Assembly: GCF_009789675.1 (NCBI RefSeq)
Contig: NZ_CP046914.1
Coordinates: 310,001 to 374,000 of the forward strand
Source of the DNA: Paraburkholderia acidisoli
GTDB taxonomy: Bacteria > Pseudomonadota > Gammaproteobacteria > Burkholderiales > Burkholderiaceae
DNA: 64,000 nucleotides
Direction: 5' to 3'
Both the position numbers and the translations under genes were made by a program. The notes under the pieces are model-generated. The model worked only from the letters and a program-made list of their open reading frames with translations. It was not told the DNA's origin and made no database searches. Positions 25,954-34,339 of this stretch are shown here, in pieces; the stretch's first letter is position 1; every line of letters starts with the position of its first letter.

Positions 25954-26178
25954 TTACGCTTCGCCGAATCCCTCGATCTCGCCGCCTTCCTCGTGCGTGA
26001 GCCGCCGCAGCAACTCGTGCCCTCGCGTCGTGAGACGCAGGGCGGTCTCGCCCTCTTCGTCGTCCATCTCCACGAGCCGATAGTGCTGTAGCGCGAGAAA
26101 ATCGGAATCGATCGTTTGCAAAGGCGTGTTGGCGTCGCGAATCAACAGCAACGTCGCCAGTTCATGGTGACTGAGCAT
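25954..26178 (-). CDS. Small conserved protein, winged-helix-like
   Basis: 74-residue acidic protein without signal peptide or membrane segment. The pattern LSHHELATLLLIRDA, then DFLALQHYRLVEMDDEEGETALRLTTRGHELLRRL reads like a compact winged helix (helix-helix-recognition helix-wing), as in small Burkholderia proteins I have seen described only as hypothetical. ATG 26178 has GGAGAGA upstream. No partner gene is evident; 264 bases without a gene separate it from the phasin-like gene. Confidence 0.7.
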   Translation of the reverse strand: MLSHHELATLLLIRDANTPLQTIDSDFLALQHYRLVEMDDEEGETALRLTTRGHELLRRLTHEEGGEIEGFGEA

Positions 26179-26442
26179 CGAATCTCTCCTGTCCAGAACT
26201 CACAGTGATGCCCAGCATAGCGGGTCAATCGTACAGTTTCGCTACAACCTTGTTTCGCGGTGTTACGGCAATGGCTCCGACTTACGCGGCGCGGCACAAC
26301 GAAATGGATCGGTTCTTCATAAACAATAGTTCGGAATACCGATTAATTTAATCGATGAGATTTTGAGGGACCGAAACGACGGCCGCTGCGCACGGCCAAC
26401 GTTTCGTTTAAATCGTTCGACCAGGAAAGAACGAAAGAAAGC

Positions 26443-26937
26443 TCAAGCGCCGGGCGCTGCGCTCGTTTGCACGGCGCCATTGGCCTTCGCTTCCACGTTG
26501 GTTTCGTGAACGGTATCGCTCATGGTGCGTTCGAATGCATTCATCCATGCGCGCACGGGCCGCGCGGCGCGCATGCTCATCGTGACAGCGCCGAAGCCCG
26601 CGCACACGTCGGTCCATTGTTGAGCGAAGTCGCGCGCCACTTCGCTCCAAAGCAACGGGCCCTGCACGGCATTCGCGGCCGTTTCCTGCCAGAGTGCGGC
26701 GCTCGCGTTGAACCAGTCGCGCGAGACTGTTTGCGAGGCGATCGCGTACTCGCTCCAGTCGCGCGCTTCGCGCAATGCGTCCATTGCGCCTTCGAGTGCG
26801 GCGCGATCGCGTTCCACCCGCCGCTGCATGAATTGCAGCCATTGCTCGCGCCCTTGCTGACGCCCCTGATAGAGCCGCAAAGCGGCAATGCTGCCGGCGC
26901 GCCACGCGTCGAACGCAGGTTGTGATGCCGTCACCAT
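26443..26937 (-). CDS. Phasin-like protein
   Basis: 164-residue, mostly helical, soluble protein. CCGGAG eight bases before ATG 26937 sets the start. The helical run (WRAGSIAALRLYQGRQQGREQWLQFMQRRVERDRAALEGAMDALREARDWSEYAIASQTVSRDWFNASAALW, described by features: amphipathic, Arg/Gln/Trp-rich) resembles phasin_2-type proteins that coat polyhydroxyalkanoate granules, as does the middle part with DFAQQWTD. A universal stress protein follows, a pairing common in Burkholderia low-oxygen/PHB clusters. The assignment rests on composition and pattern rather than on a unique motif. Confidence 0.55.
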   Translation of the reverse strand: MVTASQPAFDAWRAGSIAALRLYQGRQQGREQWLQFMQRRVERDRAALEGAMDALREARDWSEYAIASQTVSRDWFNASAALWQETAANAVQGPLLWSEVARDFAQQWTDVCAGFGAVTMSMRAARPVRAWMNAFERTMSDTVHETNVEAKANGAVQTSAAPGA

Positions 26938-27131
26938 GATCGATCTCCGGTTGAGCTGAATCGCGTGCCACACGGCGTGATCGGCACTTATTTCGTGATA
27001 CGCCGCGTGCACCCCTCACATTCTGCGCGAGCCTCTGCGATGTTTTCGCGACGGATTGCCACGTGTGCGCGCAAGCCTCTGCGGCGCGCGCTCAGGTCAC
27101 GCCCAGGGCGCGTGCAGGTTCGTTCGCCGGA

Positions 27132-27602
27132 TCAGCTTGCCGATGCAGCAGGCGCGGCCTCGTCGCGCACCAGCATCACCGGACGATCGGCCATGCGCAA
27201 GAACGTTTCGGCCACGCTGCCGAGCAACAGGCGCTTCACGCCCGACAAGCCGCGCGTGCCCATCACCACGAGATCGGCGTCTTCCTCAGCCGCGATACGA
27301 TAGATCACGGCGGCGATCTCCTCGCCGTTCGCATCGGCGGCGCGTGTGGTGCCCGTCACGTGCGCTTGCGCAAGCACCGTTTTGGCCTCGTCGAGCGCGG
27401 CCGTCGCGGCGTCGCGCGCGGCTTCGTGGCGCGTCGGTTCCTCGGCGAATCCCGGGTTGACGTCGACGGGCCGTGACGGATGCTGCACCACGCACAGCGC
27501 CTCGATCGTGCCGCCCGTGGCCTGCGCGATCTTCACGGCTTCGTCGAGCGCGCGCCGGCCGCTGCGGCTGCCGTCCACGGCCACCAGAATCTGCTTGTAC
27601 AT
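27132..27602 (-). CDS. Universal stress protein (UspA family)
   Basis: 156-residue cytoplasmic ATP-binding stress protein. Starts MYKQILVAVDGS with the conserved Asp, and ends with the nucleotide motif VVMGTRGLSGVKRLLLGSVAETFLRMADRPVMLVR (G-2x-G-9x-G-S pattern). GGGAGGG lies four bases before the ATG at 27602. Probably induced under oxygen limitation or stationary phase as in relatives; no promoter for this could be picked out. Downstream is the phasin-like gene at 194 bases. Confidence 0.93.
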   Translation of the reverse strand: MYKQILVAVDGSRSGRRALDEAVKIAQATGGTIEALCVVQHPSRPVDVNPGFAEEPTRHEAARDAATAALDEAKTVLAQAHVTGTTRAADANGEEIAAVIYRIAAEEDADLVVMGTRGLSGVKRLLLGSVAETFLRMADRPVMLVRDEAAPAASAS

Positions 27603-28259
27603 GAGTCCCTCCCCGGCCTTGCGGCCATTGCGTAATGAGCACGATCGGCATGTTCGAGCGCAGCTTCGGCGCCCGGCCGCATCCATCTTGATGCGCGCGG
27701 GCGTTCGCGGGGCGCGACGCGTCCGCGCATCGTCAGCACGGCCACGCCCGTGAGTCCACCTTCGCGCCAGATGGCAGACGCCTCGTTGGCGCACTCGAGC
27801 GGATACGGCATCGATTCGATGACGAGCGTATGCCGCGCGGCTATCGCCATGAAGGTTGCGTCAACGGTCATGTTACGCGGTCGAACCGGCGCGCGCGCGC
27901 GGCGCGGCGATGGCGATGCGGTGGGTGCGCCGATGCGATTTGGCTGACGTGACGGCGCGCGCGGCGTGAACAATCGCTTGAACGCTGCCGGTGGAGCGAG
28001 TGATGTCGATTGGCGTTGCGGCGACGTTCATGCAGCGCCGTGCGCGATCGCGCAAATGGGCCGATGCCGCTCGTGGACACCCACCCACTCTCGTCGTAAC
28101 GCGATATCGCGAACCCGTTCGATCGTCGCGATTCAAGCGATACCGCGAGCAAATGCCGACACCACGCCGCCCCAGGCAAATCCCGAACCGCCCGGCGCCG
28201 CATGCGAAAAGCGGCGCACACGCGCCGCCTTCCGAATGCCATGACGCCGAAACCGCGCG
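27603..28259. other. 657-base stretch without a confident gene
   Basis: All six frames are partly open, as expected at this GC. One minus-strand frame from ATG 27870 (product starting MTVDATFMAIAARHTLVIES) has good third-position GC for about 65 codons but runs into the universal stress protein gene in another frame and has no recognisable domain; it may be a decayed or frameshifted gene. A GATCG-rich part near 28080-28150 holds no clear promoter. No RNA gene is seen. Confidence 0.4.
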
Positions 28260-29228
28260 CTAGACTTTCGCGCGGCCGAATACGCGCGCGAACGCGGTCA
28301 CGAACGCGTCGATTCGTTTCGCGTCGAGGCAATCGATGCCCGCCGCGCCCACGCGCCCGTTGCCGCCCGGAAATGCGCGGCAGACTTCGTCGGCGCCTTG
28401 TGGCTTGCGGAGCGGCGCGCGCACGCTCACGGCGTAGTTGCCGTCCGCGTTCACGCTCAGCACGGCGTGCGCGCGCGTGGGCTCTTCGTTCGCGAGCAGG
28501 TTCGCGAACACGCCGCGCACGCGTCGCGCCCACGGTTCGTCGGGCAGCACGCACACGCTGCCGTATTGCAACGCGAGCATGGGCGTGATGGTTTGTGCGA
28601 GTTCGAGGTCGTCGTGACGGCAGCGCGCGAGTTGCGCGACCACGGGCTCCGCCGCGACGAACGCGAACGGGTCGGCGTATGGCTGGATGCGGGCGTACAG
28701 GTCGGCGGGCGCGATCACCAGATCGTCGACGCAATCGCCATAGGCGTTGTAATTGATCGACTCGCCGAGTTCGCGCAGTTGTTCGAGCTGCGTTTCGCCG
28801 ATGCCCGCCTGCTGCGCGAGCGCGCGCGCCGTGTCGGGCAGGTTGTCGCCCCATGCGGCGGCGATTGCCCACGGACGGTGCCGCCCCGCGAGATGCCGGT
28901 CGACGAGCACACTGGTACAGACTTGCGCCGTGGTGTCGATATGCGCGACGAGGTTGCGGCTCATGGGCAAGTCGCCCACATGATGATGATCGAAGTATTC
29001 GACCGTGACGTCCTTCGCGAGCAGCGCGGCGAGCGCCTTGCGGTTCACGTCGAACGAGATGTCGAGCACCGTGAGCGAGTCGCCGGCCTGCGCGGGCACG
29101 CGTTCGACGAGCGCGATGTCGCGCTTTGCGCCCGTGACGAGCGTCGCTTCGCGCGGCCTTGCGAGCCGCAGTTGATGCAGCGCGCAGATGCCGTCCGCGT
29201 CGCCGTTGAATACGTCGAAATGCGCCAT
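28260..29228 (-). CDS. DHH-family phosphoesterase
   Basis: 322-residue cytoplasmic metal-dependent hydrolase. The N-terminal DHH domain shows FNGDADGICAL (Asp10, Asp12), DIS(F)D near 57-60, and the name-giving YFDHHHVGD (Asp80-His82). The C-terminal DHHA1-like domain ends CRAFPGGNGRVGAAG. The family includes nanoRNases, c-di-AMP phosphodiesterases and RecJ; this length and the FNGDADGI start match the group often annotated as acetyltransferase/DHH proteins of beta-proteobacteria, substrate unknown. A palindrome CGTTAC-GG-GTAACG (29243-29256) lies 15 bases before the start. Confidence 0.85.
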   Translation of the reverse strand: MAHFDVFNGDADGICALHQLRLARPREATLVTGAKRDIALVERVPAQAGDSLTVLDISFDVNRKALAALLAKDVTVEYFDHHHVGDLPMSRNLVAHIDTTAQVCTSVLVDRHLAGRHRPWAIAAAWGDNLPDTARALAQQAGIGETQLEQLRELGESINYNAYGDCVDDLVIAPADLYARIQPYADPFAFVAAEPVVAQLARCRHDDLELAQTITPMLALQYGSVCVLPDEPWARRVRGVFANLLANEEPTRAHAVLSVNADGNYAVSVRAPLRKPQGADEVCRAFPGGNGRVGAAGIDCLDAKRIDAFVTAFARVFGRAKV

Positions 29229-29242
29229 GTCTTTCGAGCTTC

Positions 29243-29256
29243 CGTTACGGGTAACG
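29243..29256. promoter_or_regulatory. Palindrome CGTTACGGGTAACG before DHH gene
   Basis: Perfect 6-bp arms with a GG centre, positioned in the leader of the DHH phosphoesterase gene, 15 bases from its ATG. Candidate operator; it could also be chance. Confidence 0.35.
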
Positions 29257-29417
29257 CCACAGTATGGCGCAGCGCCGCGCGAAAGCACAAAAGGTTAAAG
29301 ACGCCGCAAACGGCACAGGCCGTTTCGGTCAAAGGCTGTTCACGCAACCCGCGTATGAGGGCTTGACGTGAGAGGAGAACTAGCCATTCGGCCGAACGCC
29401 AAATGGCCAGGCGAAAC

Positions 29418-29861
29418 TTAGTCTGCCGAGCGCTCGACGGGCGGACGCGCCAACGGCCAGCGCAGCGTGGCCGCCACGGGAAAGCGCGGCTTGCGACCCG
29501 CCGGGGCGCGCCATGGCTGCATGCGCGCGTTCATGGCCGCGCACACTGCGAGACCCTGCTCGCCGTACAGGCGCTCCATGGCCTGATGCACGAGGCCGGC
29601 GTCGAACCACAGCTTGAAACGGCGATGGCAGGTGCGGAAATCGGGATAGCGTTCGGGCAGCTTCGACCAGACCGAACTGGTGGCGAGCACCCAGAGCACG
29701 CCTTCGAACACCAGGCGCGGGTGATGCGCGGGCCGACCGCGGCGACGGCCGTCGGTGCGGATTTCGTGAAAGAGCGGCTCGATGCTGCGCCATTGCGCAT
29801 CGGTCAGCTCCGGGGAAATACGGGAAGACATCTGATGATCCATGTGAGGGTTATCTGACAC
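29418..29861 (-). CDS. Solitary IS5/IS402-type transposase N-terminal domain (DUF4096)
   Basis: 147-residue product (GTG 29861; ATG 29843 or 29831 also possible). The sequence ISPELTDAQWRSIEPLF, GRRRGRPAHHPRLVFEGVLWVLATSSVWSKLPERYPDFRTCHRRFKLW (features: HTH-like DUF4096 block) is what precedes the DDE catalytic part in IS402-like elements. No DDE domain follows in any frame, so it cannot transpose by itself. The C-terminal 45 residues are unlike a transposase. Flanks show only an 8-bp inverted repeat at its 5' side (ATGTGAGG/CCTCACAT, 29842-29849 and 29875-29882) and no target duplication that I could find. Either a remnant or a domesticated DNA-binding protein. Confidence 0.7.
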   Translation of the reverse strand: MSDNPHMDHQMSSRISPELTDAQWRSIEPLFHEIRTDGRRRGRPAHHPRLVFEGVLWVLATSSVWSKLPERYPDFRTCHRRFKLWFDAGLVHQAMERLYGEQGLAVCAAMNARMQPWRAPAGRKPRFPVAATLRWPLARPPVERSAD

Positions 29862-30073
29862 ACGTCTAAAGTAGCCTCACATTTCCGAAGAAAATATCGG
29901 ACGATGCCTAAAATGCGGCGCGCGCTTGCGGAACGCTATCGACTCGAAGCATGACGACTCCGCGCGCCGCAAGCCCATATGGCGGCGGTCGCGCGGCGCG
30001 CCAGGCCATGCGCCGAGGCTGGCGCGCGCCTTGCGCTACACTGCGCCATCGCGGCTTCGACGACGGATTTCCG

Positions 30074-30925
30074 ATGGCGGCCTCTTCCTCTTCAAAAGCC
30101 CGGCGCGGGCGCATTCGTGTCGGTATCGGCGGATGGATTTACGAGCCGTGGCGCGGCGCGTTCTACCCCGAGGGGCTCGCGCAGCGGCGCGAACTCGAAT
30201 ACGCGAGCCGGCGGCTCTCGACCATCGAGATCAATTCGACGTACTACGGCGCGCAGCGTCCGGAAAGCTTCGCGCGCTGGCACGACGAAACGCCCGACGA
30301 CTTCGTGTTTTCCGTCAAGGCGCCGCGCTTCGCGATGAACCGCCGCGTGCTGGCCGAAGCCGGACCGACAATCGAACGTTTTCTGACAGGCGGCGTGCTG
30401 AACCTGCGCGACAAACTCGGGCCGATCAACTGGCAGATCATGCCGACCAAGCGGTTCGATCCGGAAGACTACGCCCGCTTTCTCGAACTCCTACCCGAAA
30501 GCGCCGATGGCCGCCCGCTGCGTCATGCGCTCGAAGTCCGCCACGAGAGTTTCTGCACGCCGGAGTTCGTCGCGCTCGCACGTCGACGTAAGGCAGCGAT
30601 CGTCGTGTCGGGAGATTCCGACTATCCGCAGATCGCCGATGCGAGCGCGCCCTTCGTCTACGCGCGCATCATGGGCACCGCGCAGCAACACGGCGCGGGC
30701 TACACAAACGCCGATCTCGACCGCTGGGCCGAGCGCGCGCTGGCATGGGCGAGCGGCGAAACGCCGGGCGACCTGACCACGCACGCCAAGACGCTCGCCG
30801 CGCCGAAGGCCGGCCGCGACGTCTATCTCTATGTGATCAGCGGCTACAAGGCGCACAATCCGGCCGCCGCGACGGCGCTGCTGGAGCGGCTCGGGCTGAC
30901 TCCGGAGCACGAGGAGATGGGTTGA
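30074..30925 (+). CDS. DUF72 family protein (YecE-like)
   Basis: 283-residue cytoplasmic TIM-barrel protein. Family motifs: RIRVGIGGWIYEPWRGAFYPEG near residues 14-35, YASRRLSTIEINSTYYGAQRPESFARW, FVFSVKAPRF, and ALEVRHESF. ATG 30074 matches the usual N-terminus although its Shine-Dalgarno is weak; the frame stays open upstream. DUF72 proteins are widespread and without a proven reaction. Monocistronic as far as I can see. Confidence 0.87.
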   Translation: MAASSSSKARRGRIRVGIGGWIYEPWRGAFYPEGLAQRRELEYASRRLSTIEINSTYYGAQRPESFARWHDETPDDFVFSVKAPRFAMNRRVLAEAGPTIERFLTGGVLNLRDKLGPINWQIMPTKRFDPEDYARFLELLPESADGRPLRHALEVRHESFCTPEFVALARRRKAAIVVSGDSDYPQIADASAPFVYARIMGTAQQHGAGYTNADLDRWAERALAWASGETPGDLTTHAKTLAAPKAGRDVYLYVISGYKAHNPAAATALLERLGLTPEHEEMG

Positions 30926-31142
30926 TGCGGCGTTCGGGCTGCGTTTTTTCGCCGATGTGGCACGGGGTCAGCGTGGCCCATCGTCGCGCTGCGTGCCCGC
31001 GCGGCAGTCGACGCATCGCCCGCCGTTAGCGCGTCATTCGTACAGAGCGAGTTCACCGTGATGCGTGTCGCGCGTCGCGCGTACCACGTTCGGCCGGCGC
31101 GCATGACGCACTGCATGCGTCGCTTGAACGGCCTCGACGTCC

Positions 31143-31778
31143 TCAATCGCCGCTTTCGCTGCGCCACAAATAGCCCACCACCGCGCGTGTGACGCGCGCT
31201 TCCAGCGCCTCGGCGTGGATTTCGCCACGCGCGCCCGCCGCGTCGATCATGCCGCGCACGATCGCGAACACGTCGTCGACGGCGGTTTGCCGGTCTTCGA
31301 GGCGCGGCGCATCCGGCAGGTCGAACGCGCGCATCAGCGTGGCGTGTATGCGCTCGCCCACGCGCGCGTCGCGTTCGTCGAGCGGCAAGCGGCGCTCCTC
31401 GAAATCGAGCAGCCGCGCCAGTTCCGGCCGATGCATCTGATGCGCCACGGCCGCGCGGATCAGCCCGCGCAACACCGCTTCGCAACTCGATGCCGTGGAC
31501 GCCACTTCCGCCGCCGCGAGCAGCGGCGCGCTCTCGCGCTCGATGAGCGCGGCGGTGAGCGCGTCGCGATTGGGAAAGTACTGATAAAGCGAGCCGACGC
31601 TCACGCCCGCGCGCTCGGCGATGGCATTGGTCGTGTAACCGGCGAGGCCGCCCTGCTCCAGAATGCGAGCCGCGGCTTCGAGGATCGCCTCGACGGTGGC
31701 GGCGGAACGGCGCTGCATCGGCCGCTTGCGCACGTCGATCGGGGCTGGGCGGCGTTTGCCGCGAGGCGCTGAGGTCAT
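31143..31778 (-). CDS. TetR-family regulator
   Basis: 211-residue repressor. Residues 17-70 hold the TetR HTH: RSAATVEAILEAAARIL, GYTTNAIAERAGVSVGSLYQYFPNRDAL. The C-terminal ligand/dimer domain is helical and Arg/Ala/Glu-rich. ATG 31778 is used; a TTG at 31808 has no ribosome site. It is divergent from the darcynin gene, with an 18-bp tandem repeat in the 147-base gap, the simplest reading being a local repressor of that gene and itself. Confidence 0.9.
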   Translation of the reverse strand: MTSAPRGKRRPAPIDVRKRPMQRRSAATVEAILEAAARILEQGGLAGYTTNAIAERAGVSVGSLYQYFPNRDALTAALIERESAPLLAAAEVASTASSCEAVLRGLIRAAVAHQMHRPELARLLDFEERRLPLDERDARVGERIHATLMRAFDLPDAPRLEDRQTAVDDVFAIVRGMIDAAGARGEIHAEALEARVTRAVVGYLWRSESGD

Positions 31779-31836
31779 GTCGGGAATGCGAGTAGGGAAT
31801 GTGAGCAATTACTCGTATTCTAAAGCCTCTTTCAAC

Positions 31837-31872
31837 CGATCACGCTGATTAAGTCGATCACGCCGATCAATC
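31837..31872. promoter_or_regulatory. Tandem 18-bp repeats between TetR gene and darcynin gene
   Basis: CGATCACGCTGATTAAGT and CGATCACGCCGATCAATC are adjacent (14 of 18 identical). Each contains GATCACGCYGAT, which is itself partly symmetric (GATCA-CGCC-GATCA). Location in the divergent promoter suits a TetR operator with two sites. Confidence 0.5.
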
Positions 31873-31925
31873 GCCCCTCACGCCAATCGACGTTCGATCG
31901 CCTTCACCGAAAAGGAACGCCCGCC

Positions 31926-32273
31926 ATGTCCCAAGCCGCCACGCCCGCCGCCGAATTCCAACCCGCGCTCACCGTGTTCATGCTCGTGAAAAGCCGCCGC
32001 GAATGGCTCGCGCTCGATAGCAACGCGCGCGGCCGTATGCTGCGCGAGCACGTCGAACCGGTCCTCGCGCAACACCGCGACAGCGTGCGCCTGCGCGCCT
32101 ACGACGTGGAGTTCTACGCCACCCGCGTGACGGACGTCTGGATGTGGGAGGCCGCCGATCATCAGGCCTACGAAGCGGTGGTCGAGGCGCTGCGCGATAC
32201 GCCGTTCTGGGACCACTTGTTCGATATCGTTGAAATCTTGCCGGGTTCGTCGAACGCTTACGGCAAACAATAA
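31926..32273 (+). CDS. Darcynin family protein
   Basis: 115-residue soluble protein. The core ALTVFMLVKSRREWLAL, LRAYDVEFYATRVTDVWMWEA, and TPFWDHLFDIVEILPGSSNAY matches darcynin as I know it from Acinetobacter and Burkholderia, a dimeric ferredoxin-like fold of unknown function. AAGGAA at good spacing precedes ATG 31926. It is likely under the divergent TetR regulator, which suggests a response to a small hydrophobic compound; that is inference. Confidence 0.85.
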   Translation: MSQAATPAAEFQPALTVFMLVKSRREWLALDSNARGRMLREHVEPVLAQHRDSVRLRAYDVEFYATRVTDVWMWEAADHQAYEAVVEALRDTPFWDHLFDIVEILPGSSNAYGKQ

Positions 32274-32333
32274 GGCCTACACTGCGTAACGTGACGATGG
32301 CACCGCCCGTTACGCACCGCCGTCACGTGACGT

Positions 32334-32368
32334 AAAAAAAGCGGCACGCGCCTTTCGACACGTGCCGC
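32334..32368 (-). terminator. Terminator of rpoN
   Basis: On the minus strand GCGGCACG, a 12-base loop, CGTGCCGC, then seven T. It lies 60 bases after the rpoN stop. A 12-bp palindrome CGTCACGTGACG (32321-32332) directly adjoins it. Confidence 0.85.
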
Positions 32369-32427
32369 GCTTTATGCGCATCAAGTTGCTGCGCTGCACC
32401 TCAAAATCGAGGCGCTTCACTGCGTCC

Positions 32428-33942
32428 TTAAATCTGACGACGCATCTCCGCCGCAGGCAGCTTCATCATCTGGCGATATTTCGTGACGGTACGGCGTGCG
32501 ACCTGCACGCCCTGCTTTTCGAGTTCTTGCGTCAGCACGACGTCGGAGAGCGGATCCTTCGGGTTTTCCGCGTCGATCATTTCCTTGATCAGCGCGCGCA
32601 CCGCCGCGGCCGAACACGTGCCGCCCGTACGCGTTTCCAGCTCACGCGGGAAGAAGCGCTTGAATTCGAAGATACCGCGCGGCGTGGCCATGTACTTGTT
32701 GCCCGTGGCGCGCGAAACCGTCGATTCGTGCAAGCCGAGTTCGTCGGCGACATCGCGCAGCAGCATCGGGCGCAGCGCGATTTCACCGTACTGGAAGAAC
32801 GCCTTCTGACGCGCAACGATACATTCGCCCACGCGCAGGATCGTTTCGCAGCGCTTGTGCGCGTTGCGGATCAACCAGCGCGCTTCCTGAAGCTGCTGCG
32901 CGAGCGGCGAGCGGCTCGTCTGGTCCGAGCGCGCGAACATTTCCGCGTAGAGCTTGTGGATACGCGCGCGCGGCTCGATCGCCGGATTCACGCTCACGAC
33001 CCACTTGCCGCGCACCTGACGCACGATCACGTCCGGGATCACGTAGCCGCCGTCGGCGCGACCGTAGTGGTTGCCCGGCTTCGGGTCGAGCTTGCGCACG
33101 AGCGCGATGGCGGCTTGGAGCGATTGCGCGTCGCAGCCCAGCTGGCGTTGCAGCTCGCCGTGCTCGCGGCGCGCGAGACGTTCGAGATGTTGCGAAACGA
33201 TGCCCAAAGCCAGTTCACGATTCGGCGTGTCCCACGGCATCGCTTCGAGTTGCAGCGCGAGGCATTCCGAGAGCGAGCGAGCGCCGATACCCGGGCGGTC
33301 GAGCGTCTGCACCACACGCAGCGCAACACGCAGGCGGTCTTCGTCGAATTCTTCGCCGAGGCCTTCGACTTCCGCCAGTTCGGCGAGGTCCTGACGCAGA
33401 TAGCCGTCGTCGTCGAGGGCTTCGATCACGACTTGCGCTGCGATGCGGTCGAGCTGGTCGAGCGGCGAGAGGCGCAGTGCTTCGTGCAATTGTTCGCGCA
33501 GCGTGACCGGCACGCGCACCCAGTCGGAGGCGTCGGAATCGCCGTCTTCGCCGCCGCGATAGCTCGACGAGCGCATCGACGACGGGTAATCGGCCGAATA
33601 ACCGCCGCCGTCATCGCCATACGACGACTCGTAGGAGCTGTCGCTGTACGGGGACGTGTCTTGCGGCATGCCGTCCATGGCGGCGTCGGAGGCGCTTTCG
33701 CCGGCCATGGCCGGGGCTTCGGCGGTCGTGGTCGTACCGGCGCCGATGCCGGCCGCGCCTTCCGCGACTTCGGCGCCCTCACCGGCTTCGGACGGCGTCA
33801 ACTCGAGGAACGGATTGGTGTCGAGTGCCTCGCGCAGTTCCTGCTGGAACTCGAGGGACGACAGTTGCAGCAGTCGCACCGCCTGCTGAAGGCGCGGCGT
33901 AAGCGCCAGATGTTGACGCGCTTGTAATGCGATGGAAGGCAT
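32428..33942 (-). CDS. rpoN: RNA polymerase sigma-54 factor
   Basis: 504-residue sigma-54. Region I (residues 1-50: ALQARQHLALTPRLQQAVRLLQ, then FLELTP) contacts activators; an acidic Gly/Ser/Asp-rich region II spans about 55-145; the core-binding domain includes VPVTLREQLHEAL and LDRPGIGARSL; the DNA-binding part carries LHESTVSRATGNKY and the RpoN box ARRTVTKYRQ near 484-493. The lptB, hpf and PTS genes that flank the housekeeping rpoN1 are absent, so this is probably the rpoN2-type copy. A very good sigma-54 promoter precedes it (33996-34011), pointing to autoregulation, and a BON-domain gene with its own sigma-54-like promoter is divergent. Confidence 0.95.
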   Translation of the reverse strand: MPSIALQARQHLALTPRLQQAVRLLQLSSLEFQQELREALDTNPFLELTPSEAGEGAEVAEGAAGIGAGTTTTAEAPAMAGESASDAAMDGMPQDTSPYSDSSYESSYGDDGGGYSADYPSSMRSSSYRGGEDGDSDASDWVRVPVTLREQLHEALRLSPLDQLDRIAAQVVIEALDDDGYLRQDLAELAEVEGLGEEFDEDRLRVALRVVQTLDRPGIGARSLSECLALQLEAMPWDTPNRELALGIVSQHLERLARREHGELQRQLGCDAQSLQAAIALVRKLDPKPGNHYGRADGGYVIPDVIVRQVRGKWVVSVNPAIEPRARIHKLYAEMFARSDQTSRSPLAQQLQEARWLIRNAHKRCETILRVGECIVARQKAFFQYGEIALRPMLLRDVADELGLHESTVSRATGNKYMATPRGIFEFKRFFPRELETRTGGTCSAAAVRALIKEMIDAENPKDPLSDVVLTQELEKQGVQVARRTVTKYRQMMKLPAAEMRRQI

Positions 33943-33995
33943 GGCGATCCCGTTCTTGAAGATGGATTGATTTGGGTGTCTGGTGAGAAACCTAA

Positions 33996-34011
33996 TGCAA
34001 CACCCATGCCA
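33996..34011 (-). promoter_or_regulatory. Sigma-54 promoter of rpoN
   Basis: Minus-strand TGGCATGGGTGTTGCA, preceded by C, differs from the YTGGCACGRNNNTTGCW consensus at one position and keeps the invariant GG-N10-GC. A start about 12 bases past the GC would leave a leader of roughly 40 bases before ATG 33942. Confidence 0.75.
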
Positions 34012-34015
34012 GTTT

Positions 34016-34036
34016 TTACAAAGCATTGTTTTGTAA
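34016..34036. promoter_or_regulatory. Inverted repeat TTACAAA/TTTGTAA behind the rpoN promoter
   Basis: Seven-bp arms (34016-34022 and 34030-34036) around GCATTGT, five bases upstream of the -24 element; the ten-mer TTTTTACAAA that starts it recurs at 34095-34104. Candidate site for an enhancer-binding protein or a repressor. Confidence 0.4.
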
Positions 34037-34286
34037 CGGGATCGGCGTTTGCGGCAGGCAACGGCGAACCGCTTCTCCGACCCCGCCAAGGTGTTTTTTA
34101 CAAACATCCGGAAAAATTGCGGCGCGGCATCGCGCAGCCGATTGCCGCCTTCCATCGACATCGATTTCCAGTAGACACACACGATCCGAGCCGGCGTCGA
34201 TTTCTCGTTTTCCCTTGCCCAGCGGGCGTTTCGCGCGCCTGATGATTGCTTTCGTCGACAAAAAATCGCCGCTGGGAACCGGACGC

Positions 34287-34301
34287 GGCACGGGCATTGC
34301 T
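34287..34301 (+). promoter_or_regulatory. Sigma-54 promoter of BON-domain gene
   Basis: GGCACGGGCATTGCT matches the -24/-12 consensus fully from its GG onward (GG-N10-GC), though the preceding YT is GC. The predicted start lies near 34312, 28 bases before ATG 34340 and just before the AAGAGGAG ribosome site. Confidence 0.65.
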
Positions 34302-34339
34302 GAATCGGGGACACCACAACCAAGTAAAGAGGAGTTGCC

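Larger units (their letters stand above)
33943..34339. other. Divergent control region of rpoN and BON-domain gene
   Basis: 397 bases without a gene. It carries a sigma-54-like promoter at each end (listed separately), an inverted repeat TTACAAA-N7-TTTGTAA (34016-34036) immediately behind the rpoN -24 box, and a second copy of TTTTTACAAA at 34095-34104. The 275 bases between the promoters are the right size to hold enhancer-binding-protein sites for both. Confidence 0.6.

Noticed and set aside
27868..28872. Minus-strand open frame between usp and the DHH gene
   Set aside because: Overlaps the DHH gene out of frame and is mostly Arg; not a credible protein.
29418..29900. Complete IS402-type insertion sequence
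   Set aside because: No catalytic DDE part, no paired terminal repeats, no target duplication visible.
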